NCBI GenBank assembly: GCA_947585065.1
Contig: CANPWX010000083.1
Location: 1 to 5,193, forward strand
Direction: 5' to 3'
DNA length: 5,193 nucleotides
From: an uncultured Bacilli bacterium
Lineage (GTDB): Bacteria; Bacillota_I; Bacilli_A; RF39; UBA660
Shown here: positions 1 to 5,075 of the stretch, in pieces
Layout of the letters: each line of letters begins with the position of its first letter
How positions within the stretch are numbered: position 1 is the stretch's first letter
Program-made: the position numbers and the translations under genes
Notes under the pieces: generated by a model
What the model was told of the DNA's origin: nothing
Database searches by the model: none
What the model saw: the letters and a program-made list of their open reading frames with translations, nothing else

Positions 1-322
1 CTCCATTCTAAGAAGAAAATTTTACATCTGGCCATTCATGATAAAATTATCCTTCTAATAATATATTCAAAAAAAATTGTCAATTTCCTTTTTTTTCATG
101 CAAATTTCTTTAAAAAAGTTAAAAATTGTACATTTAATTTACATTTTTAACTATTTTTAGCATTCTAATTTACAATGAATTTTACACAATAAAATGTACA
201 GGATTGACAAATAATAAGAGACTTATAAAATTCTAAAAATTGTTTCAAAAATTCATTAATTGTAATTAAATTTTTAAAAATATTGCAAAGTTTTGTCGAA
301 AGCCGTACTAACTCATTTTTAA
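1..322. other. A+T-rich non-coding region upstream of the PAP2 gene
   Basis: No open frame with a ribosome binding site is visible on either strand. The stretch holds a probable leftward promoter (55-83), two copies of TGTACA in a 9-nt inverted repeat (TGTACATTT at 127-135 and AAATGTACA at 192-200), three TTTACA hexamers (138, 169, 181) and a small palindrome TTAATT-GT-AATTAA at 256-269. It therefore probably separates two divergent transcription units, the left one lying outside the window. The repeats may be chance in such A+T-rich DNA. Confidence 0.5.
55..83 (-). promoter_or_regulatory. Probable sigma-A promoter for a leftward unit outside the window
   Basis: On the minus strand an exact -35 box TTGACA (78-83) is followed after 17 bp by TATTAG (55-60), a partial match to TATAAT. 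Transcription would start near position 48 and run off the left edge. The leader has an imperfect inverted repeat (about 5-23 against 44-60). No start codon with a long frame is visible before the edge: the ATG at 40-38 is closed after five codons. Confidence 0.45.
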
Positions 323-324
323 TT

Positions 325-333
325 TGATATAAT
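325..333 (+). promoter_or_regulatory. Extended -10 promoter of the PAP2 gene
   Basis: TGATATAAT at 325-333 is an exact extended -10 element (TG, one base, TATAAT). No good -35 box lies 16-18 bp upstream, which is usual for extended -10 promoters. Transcription should begin around 340. Because the -10 box covers the ATG at 332, that codon cannot be the start on this transcript, which supports the ATG at 356. Confidence 0.7.
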
Positions 334-355
334 GGTACTAAGGGTAGGGAAGGTT

Positions 356-979
356 ATGAAACAAATTTATTATTTATATATTTCGATAGCGAGTTTTCTT
401 CTATTTTTCTTTTTATCAATATTTATTGTAAATGGAAATACAATATTTTTTGACATACCATGCTATGAATGGTGTATGAAACTAGCAAATAAAAATTTTT
501 TTCTATTTTGCACCTATTTAGGAGAAGCCAAAATTCTAATGCCAATCATCTTGTTGTCCTTTTTCTTTTTTAAGAATAAAAGTAATTATAAATTATTAGT
601 TGCCCTCATGGTATTAGAAGTAGGTATGAATTTTCTTTTAAAATGGTTTTTTGGAAGGCCAAGGCCAATTGGGTATCAATTATTAGAAGAAACTGGTTTT
701 TCATTTCCAAGTGGGCATATGATGGCATCAACAATGTTTTACGGTTTATGTATATATTTTCTTTGGCAAACTAGTCTAAAGAAATATTGGAAATTTCTAG
801 GAACCTTTCTCTGTCTTTTTCTAATTTTATCAATTGGAATTAGTCGTGTCTATTTAGGTGTTCATTATATGAGCGATATTTTAGGAGGTTTTCTTTTAAG
901 TTTATGCATTCTTTCTTTTGGTATATTTTTTTATCAAAGTATGCATCAAAATGTAAAGTATAAGTGTCAAAATGAATGA
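356..979 (+). CDS. PAP2-family membrane phosphatase (lipid or polyprenyl-pyrophosphate phosphatase)
   Basis: A 207-residue integral membrane protein with all three signature motifs of the PAP2 acid phosphatase superfamily: K-X6-RP (K96 to R103-P104), PSGH (118-121) and SR-X5-H-X3-D (S163-R164, H170, D174). In the family, H170 attacks the phosphate and H121 acts as the acid. About six hydrophobic segments are visible (near 6-26, 59-72, 79-95, 124-138, 148-163, 175-193). Family members of this size include undecaprenyl-pyrophosphate phosphatases (BcrC type) and phosphatidylglycerophosphate phosphatases (PgpB type); sequence alone does not decide the substrate. An ATG at 332 would add eight residues, but it lies within the -10 box, while the ATG at 356 has a purine-rich AGGGAAGG ribosome binding site just upstream. 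It is followed after 59 nt by the YtxH gene with no terminator between. Confidence 0.9.
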   Translation: MKQIYYLYISIASFLLFFFLSIFIVNGNTIFFDIPCYEWCMKLANKNFFLFCTYLGEAKILMPIILLSFFFFKNKSNYKLLVALMVLEVGMNFLLKWFFGRPRPIGYQLLEETGFSFPSGHMMASTMFYGLCIYFLWQTSLKKYWKFLGTFLCLFLILSIGISRVYLGVHYMSDILGGFLLSLCILSFGIFFYQSMHQNVKYKCQNE

Positions 980-983
980 AATT

Positions 984-1012
984 GTGATAATCTTTAAAAA
1001 AAGGTGTATAAT
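984..1012 (+). promoter_or_regulatory. Probable sigma-A promoter of the YtxH gene
   Basis: An exact -10 box TATAAT (1007-1012) is preceded after 17 bp by GTGATA (984-989, four of six matches to TTGACA). An alternative -35, TTGTGA at 982, would give a 19-bp spacer. Transcription should start near 1019, about 20 nt before the start codon, so the gene probably has its own promoter in addition to read-through from the PAP2 gene. Confidence 0.6.
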
Positions 1013-1038
1013 AAAATTATTGAAAGGATGAGGTATTG

Positions 1039-1440
1039 ATGAAAAAGAAAACAATTGCAGCCTTACTTGGAGGAACAGCTATTGGAGCAGGCTTAGGAAT
1101 TTTATTTGCACCAAAAAGTGGAAAAGAAACAAGAGAAGAATTAAAGCAAAAAATGGATGAACTAATTCAAAAAGCAAAAGAAATGGATTTAGATGATGTA
1201 AGAGAATACGTGGTAAGTAAAACAGAAGAAATTGAAACAGCTTTAAAAGACTTAGATAAAGAAAAAGTTTTAAAAATAGCAAAAGCAAAAGCTAAAAAAA
1301 TCCAAGATAGTGCAAAAGATTTAGTAAACTATGTAAAAGATAAAGGAGAACCAGTGTTACAAGAAACAGCAGATGCTTTAAGAGAAAAAGCAATTGATGT
1401 AACAAAAGGAGTTCTAGCAAAATTAGAAAATAAGAACTAA
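1039..1440 (+). CDS. YtxH-domain membrane-anchored protein
   Basis: A 133-residue protein with a short basic N-terminus (MKKK), one hydrophobic segment at 6-24 with a GxxxGxxxG glycine-zipper pattern (G12, G16, G20), and the typical YtxH boundary FAPKSGKETR at 23-32. The rest (about 33-133) is a highly charged, Lys/Glu/Ala-rich run of predicted amphipathic or coiled-coil helices. The likely topology is one membrane pass with the helical tail in the cytoplasm. YtxH proteins of Bacilli are linked to general stress responses, but no biochemical activity is known for the family, so I assign none. The start is the ATG at 1039, with GAGG at 1030-1033 five bases upstream. An in-frame TTG directly before it is unnecessary. 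The transcript probably ends at the hairpin 1502-1533. Confidence 0.85.
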   Translation: MKKKTIAALLGGTAIGAGLGILFAPKSGKETREELKQKMDELIQKAKEMDLDDVREYVVSKTEEIETALKDLDKEKVLKIAKAKAKKIQDSAKDLVNYVKDKGEPVLQETADALREKAIDVTKGVLAKLENKN

Positions 1441-1466
1441 ACAAATTATTAAAAAGTTTCGTATAG

Positions 1467-1495
1467 TTGAAATTTCTCCAGAATAGAGTTAAAAT
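1467..1495 (+). promoter_or_regulatory. Probable sigma-A promoter of the alarmone synthetase-mutY operon
   Basis: TTGAAA (1467-1472, five of six matches) and TAAAAT (1490-1495, five of six) are separated by exactly 17 bp. The predicted start is about 1502, which coincides with the first base of the downstream hairpin, so that hairpin would be the 5' end of the operon mRNA. Confidence 0.6.
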
Positions 1496-1501
1496 ATTAT
1501 C

Positions 1502-1533
1502 AGAAGTGATACTTAAGTATGACTTCTTTTTTT
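1502..1533 (+). terminator. Intrinsic terminator after the YtxH gene
   Basis: AGAAGT (1502-1507) pairs with ACTTCT (1522-1527). After one G-G mismatch, ATAC (1509-1512) pairs with GTAT (1517-1520) around a TTAA loop. Seven T (1527-1533) follow. The structure is moderately A+T-rich but has the standard hairpin plus T-run form. It lies between the probable operon promoter and the ATG of the alarmone synthetase gene, so it may also act in that gene's leader. Confidence 0.75.
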
Positions 1534-1549
1534 GAAAGTTGGTGTTAAA

Positions 1550-2143
1550 ATGTTTAGTGATTTTTATACAAAATATGAATATGCAAAAAAAATGTTAGAA
1601 ACAGAATTAGAAATATTAATACATTCATTTGAAATAAAGCATGGCTATACTCCTGTAGAACATATGAAATCGAGACTTAAAACGATGCCTAGTATAAAGA
1701 AAAAATTGGAAGAAAAGGGCTATTCTTTTACACCAGATAATATTGAAAAACAAATAAATGATATTATTGGTTGTCGGATTGTTGTTTCTTTTTTATCAGA
1801 TGTTTATGATATTGTTTCTTTAATTAGCCATTCTCCTAATTTAATTATCAAAGAAAGAAAAGATTATATTGCAAACCCAAAAGAATCAGGATACACAAGC
1901 TATCATATAATTGCTTTGGTGCCAATTTATTTAGAAAATAGAGTAGAATATATCCAAGCAGAAATTCAAGTACGTACAGTAGCAATGGATTTTTGGGCCT
2001 CTTTAGATCATAAAATACGTTATAAATTTCATGAGAGTATTCCCGAAGAAGTTCAAAAAGAAATGGAGCATTATGCAAAAGATATTCAAGAGTTAGATCG
2101 GAAAATGTATCATTTAAATCAAATTATGAGCAAATATCAATAA
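1550..2143 (+). CDS. Small alarmone synthetase ((p)ppGpp synthetase, RelP/RelQ-like)
   Basis: A 197-residue cytoplasmic protein of the RelA/SpoT synthetase fold, without the HD hydrolase, TGS or ACT domains of long Rel enzymes, so a stand-alone small alarmone synthetase. It would transfer pyrophosphate from ATP to GDP or GTP. Visible family motifs: HMKSRLK near 38-44 (ATP side), INDIIGCRIV at 69-78 with D71 and R76, KDYI at 104-107, ESGYTSYH at 112-119 (guanosine-nucleotide loop), and EIQVRT at 138-143 with catalytic-type E138, then FWASLDH at 148-154. The wording of these motifs recalls YwaC/RelP somewhat more than YjbM/RelQ, so I give no gene symbol. The ATG at 1550 is preferred; a TTG at 1532 would put the start inside the terminator T-run. 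The ribosome binding site is weak (GGTG at 1541). It is followed 23 nt later by mutY. Confidence 0.9.
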   Translation: MFSDFYTKYEYAKKMLETELEILIHSFEIKHGYTPVEHMKSRLKTMPSIKKKLEEKGYSFTPDNIEKQINDIIGCRIVVSFLSDVYDIVSLISHSPNLIIKERKDYIANPKESGYTSYHIIALVPIYLENRVEYIQAEIQVRTVAMDFWASLDHKIRYKFHESIPEEVQKEMEHYAKDIQELDRKMYHLNQIMSKYQ

Positions 2144-2166
2144 TACAGATAGTGAGGTAGTAAAAA

Positions 2167-3195
2167 ATGGATCAAAAAGATATCAAAAAATTACTAGATT
2201 GGTATCAAATAAATAAACGAGATTTAGTATGGAGAAAGACAAATGATCCTTATAAAATTTGGATATCTGAAGTAATGTTACAACAAACAAGGGTAGAAGT
2301 TGTAAAAGATTATTATGTAAGATTTATTCAAGTTTTTCCTACCATATACGACTTAGCAAATGCTAAAGAAGAAGAATTATTAAAACTCTGGGAAGGATTA
2401 GGATATTATAGTCGAGCTAAAAATTTAAAAAAATGTGCAGAGATAATTATTCAAAATGGATATGATACATTTCCGAGTCAAATAAATTTTATTGAAAAAT
2501 TGCCTGGAATAGGTCCCTATACAGCGGGAGCTATTTTATCTATTGCTTATCAGGAGTGTTATCCTGCTTTGGATGGGAACGTTTTAAGAATATTATCAAG
2601 AATATTTGAAGATCATCGAAATATGAATAAAGAGTCAGTAAAAATAGAATATAGAAAACTTCTTGCTCCTCTTATGAAAAAAAAATATGCCAGAGACTTT
2701 ACCGAAGGCTTTATAGAACTTGGAGCATTAATATGTTTGCCAAATGGTCTTCCTAATTGCCTTTCTTGTCCTTTTCAAAATAAATGTAAAAGTTATAAAC
2801 ATCATTCTATGTTAAATTACCCAATAAAAAAGAAAAAAAATCAAAGAAAAATAATAGAAAAAACAGTCTATGTTTTAAAATATAAAGATAAATATTTTAT
2901 ATCCAAAAGACAAAATGGCGTTCTTTCAGGTCTGTATGAATTTCCAAATATAGACAAAGTTATGGGTGAAAAAGAATTAAAAGAATATTTGAAAGAAAAA
3001 AACTATTCCGTATCTTCTATTCAAAACTTAGGAAAATTTAAACACATTTTTTCTCATTTAGAATGGCATATGACGGCATATTTAATAGAATTAAAAAAGA
3101 TAGAGAATCCTCGAAAATTTTACACAAAGCAAAAAATAGAGCAAAAATATTCCTTACCAACAGCTTTTTATAAAATTTTTCAAAAATTAAATTAA
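2167..3195 (+). CDS. mutY: Adenine DNA glycosylase MutY
   Basis: This 342-residue protein has the full MutY architecture. It removes adenine mispaired with 8-oxoguanine in base-excision repair. The helix-hairpin-helix glycosylase domain (about 1-210) shows the catalytic glutamate E35 in SEVMLQQT, the hairpin LPGIGPYTAGA at 112-122, the catalytic aspartate D136 in LDGNV, and an iron-sulfur cluster motif with C190, C198, C201 and C207. The C-terminal NUDIX-like domain (about 228-340) recognises 8-oxoguanine and carries the FSH loop at 295-297. Length is normal for Firmicute MutY. The first two cysteines are seven residues apart (C-X7-C-X2-C-X5-C) rather than six as in E. coli. GAGGT at 2154 is a good ribosome binding site. 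The gene is probably cotranscribed with the alarmone synthetase. Confidence 0.96.
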   Translation: MDQKDIKKLLDWYQINKRDLVWRKTNDPYKIWISEVMLQQTRVEVVKDYYVRFIQVFPTIYDLANAKEEELLKLWEGLGYYSRAKNLKKCAEIIIQNGYDTFPSQINFIEKLPGIGPYTAGAILSIAYQECYPALDGNVLRILSRIFEDHRNMNKESVKIEYRKLLAPLMKKKYARDFTEGFIELGALICLPNGLPNCLSCPFQNKCKSYKHHSMLNYPIKKKKNQRKIIEKTVYVLKYKDKYFISKRQNGVLSGLYEFPNIDKVMGEKELKEYLKEKNYSVSSIQNLGKFKHIFSHLEWHMTAYLIELKKIENPRKFYTKQKIEQKYSLPTAFYKIFQKLN

Positions 3196-3207
3196 ATATG
3201 GTATACT
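3179..3207 (+). promoter_or_regulatory. Probable extended -10 promoter of the DUF368-DUF1287 pair
   Basis: TGGTATACT at 3199-3207 is an extended -10 element (TG, one base, TATACT). TTCAAA at 3179-3184 (four of six matches) is a 17-bp-spaced -35 candidate and lies within the last codons of mutY. The start would be near 3214, just before the ribosome binding site, leaving a very short leader. Confidence 0.5.
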
Positions 3208-3229
3208 TAAAAAAGGAAGAAGGAAAATT

Positions 3230-4108
3230 ATGAGTTTTTTAACAAATGGATTTCGCGGTTTTTGTATGGCCCTTGCTGATAGTGTGCCAGGAGTTTCAGG
3301 AGGAACAATTGCATTTATTTTAGGATTTTATGATCGATTCATTAACTCTTTAGAACAATTAATGTATGGAAATAAAAAAGAAAAAATAACGTCTTTATAT
3401 TATTTACTAAAATTAGGAATCGGATGGATAATTGGAATGATTTTATCAATTTTAATTATAACCAGTCTAGTAAATAATCACATCTACGAAGTAAGTTCTC
3501 TTTTTATAGGGTTTATTGTTTTTTCTCTTCCTCTTATCATAAAAGAGGAAAAATCTTCTTTAAAAGGAAAATATAAAAATATAATATTTTTCTTTTTGGG
3601 AATACTAATTGTATCTTTAATAACTTATTTTAATCCAATTCATGGGGGGACCAATGTAAATATTACGAATTTAAATATAGGACTTATATTATATATTTTT
3701 CTTGCAGCAATGATAGCTATATCTGCCATGGTTCTACCTGGTATTTCTGGTTCTACGTTACTTCTTATATTTGGACTTTATCTTCCAATTATAAATGCAG
3801 TGAAAGAATTACTACATGGTAATTTTAGTTATCTATCAATTTTAATTATTTTTGGTTTAGGCATACTAACAGGTATTTTTTCAGTAATTCGTATTATTAA
3901 AATTGCTTTACAGAAATATCGAAGTGCAATGATTTATTTTATTTTAGGACTTATGGTTGCCTCTATTTATGCAATTATTATGGGCCCAACAACGTTAGAA
4001 AACTTTCATGATCCTTTAAGTTTTCAAACATTTTCTCTTTTCTTCTTTATAATAGGTGGTTTATTAATTATAGGTTTAGAATATATAAAAAAATTTATAA
4101 AAGAGTAG
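3230..4108 (+). CDS. popT: DUF368 polyprenyl-phosphate transporter (PopT family)
   Basis: A 292-residue polytopic membrane protein of the DUF368 family. The family signature appears twice, once per half: ADSVPGVSGGTIAFILGFY at 16-34 and LPGISGSTLLLIFGLY at 169-184, indicating an internal duplication with two re-entrant or inverted-repeat elements. Further membrane segments lie near 56-80, 86-105, 117-134, 148-167, 201-220, 234-251 and 266-284. DUF368 proteins were shown in V. cholerae and S. aureus to return undecaprenyl phosphate across the cytoplasmic membrane for reuse in peptidoglycan and surface-polymer synthesis, alongside DedA-family UptA; the function here is inferred from family. An AAGGAAGAAGG ribosome binding site (3213-3223) precedes the ATG. 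The DUF1287 gene starts 4 nt after the stop, so translation is probably coupled. Confidence 0.9.
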   Translation: MSFLTNGFRGFCMALADSVPGVSGGTIAFILGFYDRFINSLEQLMYGNKKEKITSLYYLLKLGIGWIIGMILSILIITSLVNNHIYEVSSLFIGFIVFSLPLIIKEEKSSLKGKYKNIIFFFLGILIVSLITYFNPIHGGTNVNITNLNIGLILYIFLAAMIAISAMVLPGISGSTLLLIFGLYLPIINAVKELLHGNFSYLSILIIFGLGILTGIFSVIRIIKIALQKYRSAMIYFILGLMVASIYAIIMGPTTLENFHDPLSFQTFSLFFFIIGGLLIIGLEYIKKFIKE

Positions 4109-4112
4109 AAAT

Positions 4113-4757
4113 ATGAAAAAGGTTTTAATTTTAGTTTGTCTCTTTTTCTCTTTTTTCATAGTAATGATTCTTTATTCTTGGAATATAATTCCTCATAAAA
4201 TGTATACCAATGAAAACTTTGCTATTCCTACTTACCAAAGCAAAGTAGATAAAGATAATGATGGAATAGATGATCAAACGGATATTTTAGAAAGTGTACG
4301 TAATTATATTGAGACAAAGCCAAAATATAAAAGCAAATATTATGGAACTGGATACCCTGATGATGGTTTTGGTGTTTGTACGGATGTAGTAGCTTTTGGT
4401 CTTTTGGGAGCAGGGTATGATTTAATGGATTTACTTCATGAAGATGTGTTACAACATAAAGAAGATTATGATATCGAAATCGTAGATAAAAATATCGATT
4501 TTAGAAGAGTATTAAATATTTACACTTATTTAAAAAGAAATGCAATATCTCTAACGACTAACATTTATGATAAAGAAAGCTTCCAGGGAGGAGATATTAT
4601 TGTTTTTAAAAAACATATTGGGATTATTTCCGATAAAAGAAATTACAAAGGAATAAACTTTTTAATTCATCATGCCAATCCTTATCAAATTCATTATGAA
4701 GAAGATGTACTGGAACTTTATAAAAAAGATATTATAGGCCATTTTCGAATGAGTTAA
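4113..4757 (+). CDS. Membrane-anchored DUF1287 protein, putative papain-like (NlpC/P60-like) cell-wall enzyme
   Basis: A 214-residue protein with an N-terminal signal anchor (KK followed by a hydrophobic stretch at 4-22, no lipobox cysteine or clear cleavage site). The rest should lie outside the membrane. Residues 46-57 form a D-x-D-x-D-G-x-x-D-x-x-D loop (D46, D48, D50, G51, D54, D57), like calcium-binding thrombospondin type 3 loops. The DUF1287 core follows, with GVCTDVV at 87-93 (candidate nucleophile C89) and GDIIVFKKHIGI at 160-171 (candidate H168), the Cys and His layout of NlpC/P60-type peptidases; H186, H187 and N189 could supply the third residue. The family has no settled activity that I know of, so peptidoglycan cleavage is inference. 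It sits 4 nt after popT with only a weak ribosome binding site (AAGAG at 4101). Confidence 0.82.
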   Translation: MKKVLILVCLFFSFFIVMILYSWNIIPHKMYTNENFAIPTYQSKVDKDNDGIDDQTDILESVRNYIETKPKYKSKYYGTGYPDDGFGVCTDVVAFGLLGAGYDLMDLLHEDVLQHKEDYDIEIVDKNIDFRRVLNIYTYLKRNAISLTTNIYDKESFQGGDIIVFKKHIGIISDKRNYKGINFLIHHANPYQIHYEEDVLELYKKDIIGHFRMS

Positions 4758-4803
4758 AAAAAATAGAACAGTGCGATAAGTTCAAACAACACACTTGTTC
4801 TAT
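4756..4803 (-). terminator. Minus-strand intrinsic terminator of the small RNA
   Basis: On the minus strand ATAGAACA (4803-4796) pairs with TGTTCTAT (4770-4763), extendable by three pairs (CAC 4792-4794 with GTG 4771-4773) across one bulged base, followed by eight T (4763-4756). The loop is long (about 18-25 nt). On the + strand the A-run precedes the hairpin and no T-run follows, so it is not an obvious terminator for the DUF1287 transcript. Confidence 0.6.
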
Positions 4804-4811
4804 CTACGAAC

Positions 4812-4840
4812 TTAGAGATTATTTTTATAATAATCTCTAA
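4812..4840. repeat. Perfect 12-bp inverted repeat
   Basis: TTAGAGATTATT (4812-4823) and AATAATCTCTAA (4829-4840) are exact reverse complements around a five-base loop. No T-run follows on either strand, so it is a structural hairpin rather than a terminator. It lies within the predicted minus-strand small RNA. Confidence 0.8.
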
Positions 4841-4850
4841 CAAAAAAGAT

Positions 4851-4880
4851 TTAAAACCTTTCTTGCAATTTCATTATAAA
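4851..4880 (+). promoter_or_regulatory. Weak candidate promoter for the 21-codon ORF
   Basis: TTAAAA (4851-4856) and TATAAA (4875-4880) are 18 bp apart. The -10 overlaps the -10 of the opposite consensus promoter, so the two would exclude each other. In A+T-rich DNA such a pair can occur by chance; read-through from the DUF1287 gene is an alternative source of transcript. Confidence 0.25.
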
Positions 4881-4901
4881 AAAATATTCCATGGTTGTCA
4901 A
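4873..4901 (-). promoter_or_regulatory. Exact-consensus sigma-A promoter, leftward
   Basis: Read on the minus strand, TTGACA (4901-4896) and TATAAT (4878-4873) are both perfect and are separated by exactly 17 bp (4879-4895). It is the best promoter in the window and points into the structured stretch 4866-4756, not toward a protein gene. A start about 7 nt after the -10 falls on a G. Confidence 0.8.
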
Positions 4902-4927
4902 TGAATAAAAATAGAAAGGAATAAAAA

Positions 4928-4993
4928 ATGATAATATTAATTATTGTATTAGCCTTTTTCATAGAATTAATTAACATATCTAAAAAATATTAA
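4928..4993 (+). CDS. Hydrophobic 21-residue peptide, possible type I toxin-like or small membrane protein
   Basis: ATG at 4928 opens a 21-codon frame ending in TAA. The ribosome binding site AAAGGA (4915-4920) has ideal spacing of seven bases. The peptide begins MIILIIVLAFFIELI, a near-continuous hydrophobic stretch with one glutamate (E13), and ends with a polar, basic tail (NISKKY). One short membrane helix with a charged C-terminus is the general form of type I toxins and of other small membrane proteins; I do not recognise a named family. It starts 27 nt from a strong promoter that runs the other way and makes a structured RNA. A frame this short can arise by chance in A+T-rich DNA, so the ribosome binding site is the main support. 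Confidence 0.45.
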   Translation: MIILIIVLAFFIELINISKKY

Positions 4994-5012
4994 TAATTGA
5001 GAACTGAAATAG

Positions 5013-5041
5013 TTGTAAGATAAAAAGAAATTTGATAAAAT
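5013..5041 (+). promoter_or_regulatory. Extended -10 promoter of the gene at the right edge
   Basis: TTGTAA (5013-5018, four of six matches), a 17-bp spacer, and TGATAAAAT (5033-5041), an extended -10. Transcription should start near 5048, giving a leader of about 28 nt before the ATG at 5076. The 12 bases at 5031-5042 differ at one position from those at the PAP2 promoter (323-334). Confidence 0.65.
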
Positions 5042-5075
5042 GAGTATGATAGAAAAGTAGAAAGAAGGTCCCTCT

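Larger units (their letters stand above)
4756..4866 (-). ncRNA. Predicted structured small RNA of about 110 nt
   Basis: An exact-consensus minus-strand promoter (4873-4901) should start an RNA at the G opposite 4866. Reading leftward, it contains a perfect 12-bp hairpin (4829-4840 with 4812-4823, five-base loop). Then come two interleaved stems that together form an H-type pseudoknot: 4808-4814 with 4777-4783 (7 bp) and 4796-4803 with 4763-4770 (8 bp). The second stem runs directly into eight U (4763-4756), a standard intrinsic terminator. No reading frame of note is present. The 3' end meets the last two bases of the convergent DUF1287 stop codon. I do not recognise it as tmRNA, SRP RNA, RNase P RNA, 6S RNA or a known riboswitch. 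Ends are predicted from the promoter and terminator only. Confidence 0.65.

Noticed and set aside
204..232. Rightward promoter from TTGACA at 204-209
   Set aside because: The only -10-like sequence (TTATAA at 223-228) is 13 bp away, too close for a normal promoter.
332..355. Longer start for the PAP2 protein at ATG 332
   Set aside because: That ATG lies in the TATAAT of the only good promoter and would add a polar octapeptide before the membrane segment; ATG 356 has its own ribosome binding site.
977..979. TGA read as tryptophan (Mycoplasma code)
   Set aside because: The PAP2 protein ends naturally at this TGA, no long gene needs TGA as a sense codon, and tryptophans are encoded by TGG.
1028..1039. 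Three-codon upstream ORF (ATG AGG TAT TGA) overlapping the YtxH start
   Set aside because: It sits within the ribosome binding site and has none of its own; chance is the simpler explanation.
1079..1288. Minus-strand frame opposite the YtxH gene
   Set aside because: Leucine/phenylalanine-rich mirror of a lysine/glutamate-rich gene, with no family resemblance.
1532..1549. TTG start for the alarmone synthetase
   Set aside because: It would fall inside the terminator T-run and without a ribosome binding site; the ATG at 1550 fits better.
1848..2078. Minus-strand frame opposite the alarmone synthetase gene
   Set aside because: It lies wholly within a gene with clear family motifs and has no recognisable domain.
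4756..4840. Type III toxin-antitoxin RNA (pseudoknot repeats) or CRISPR tracrRNA
   Set aside because: There are no tandem repeats, no ToxN-like gene, no cas gene and no repeat array in the window; only a pseudoknot-like fold is shared.
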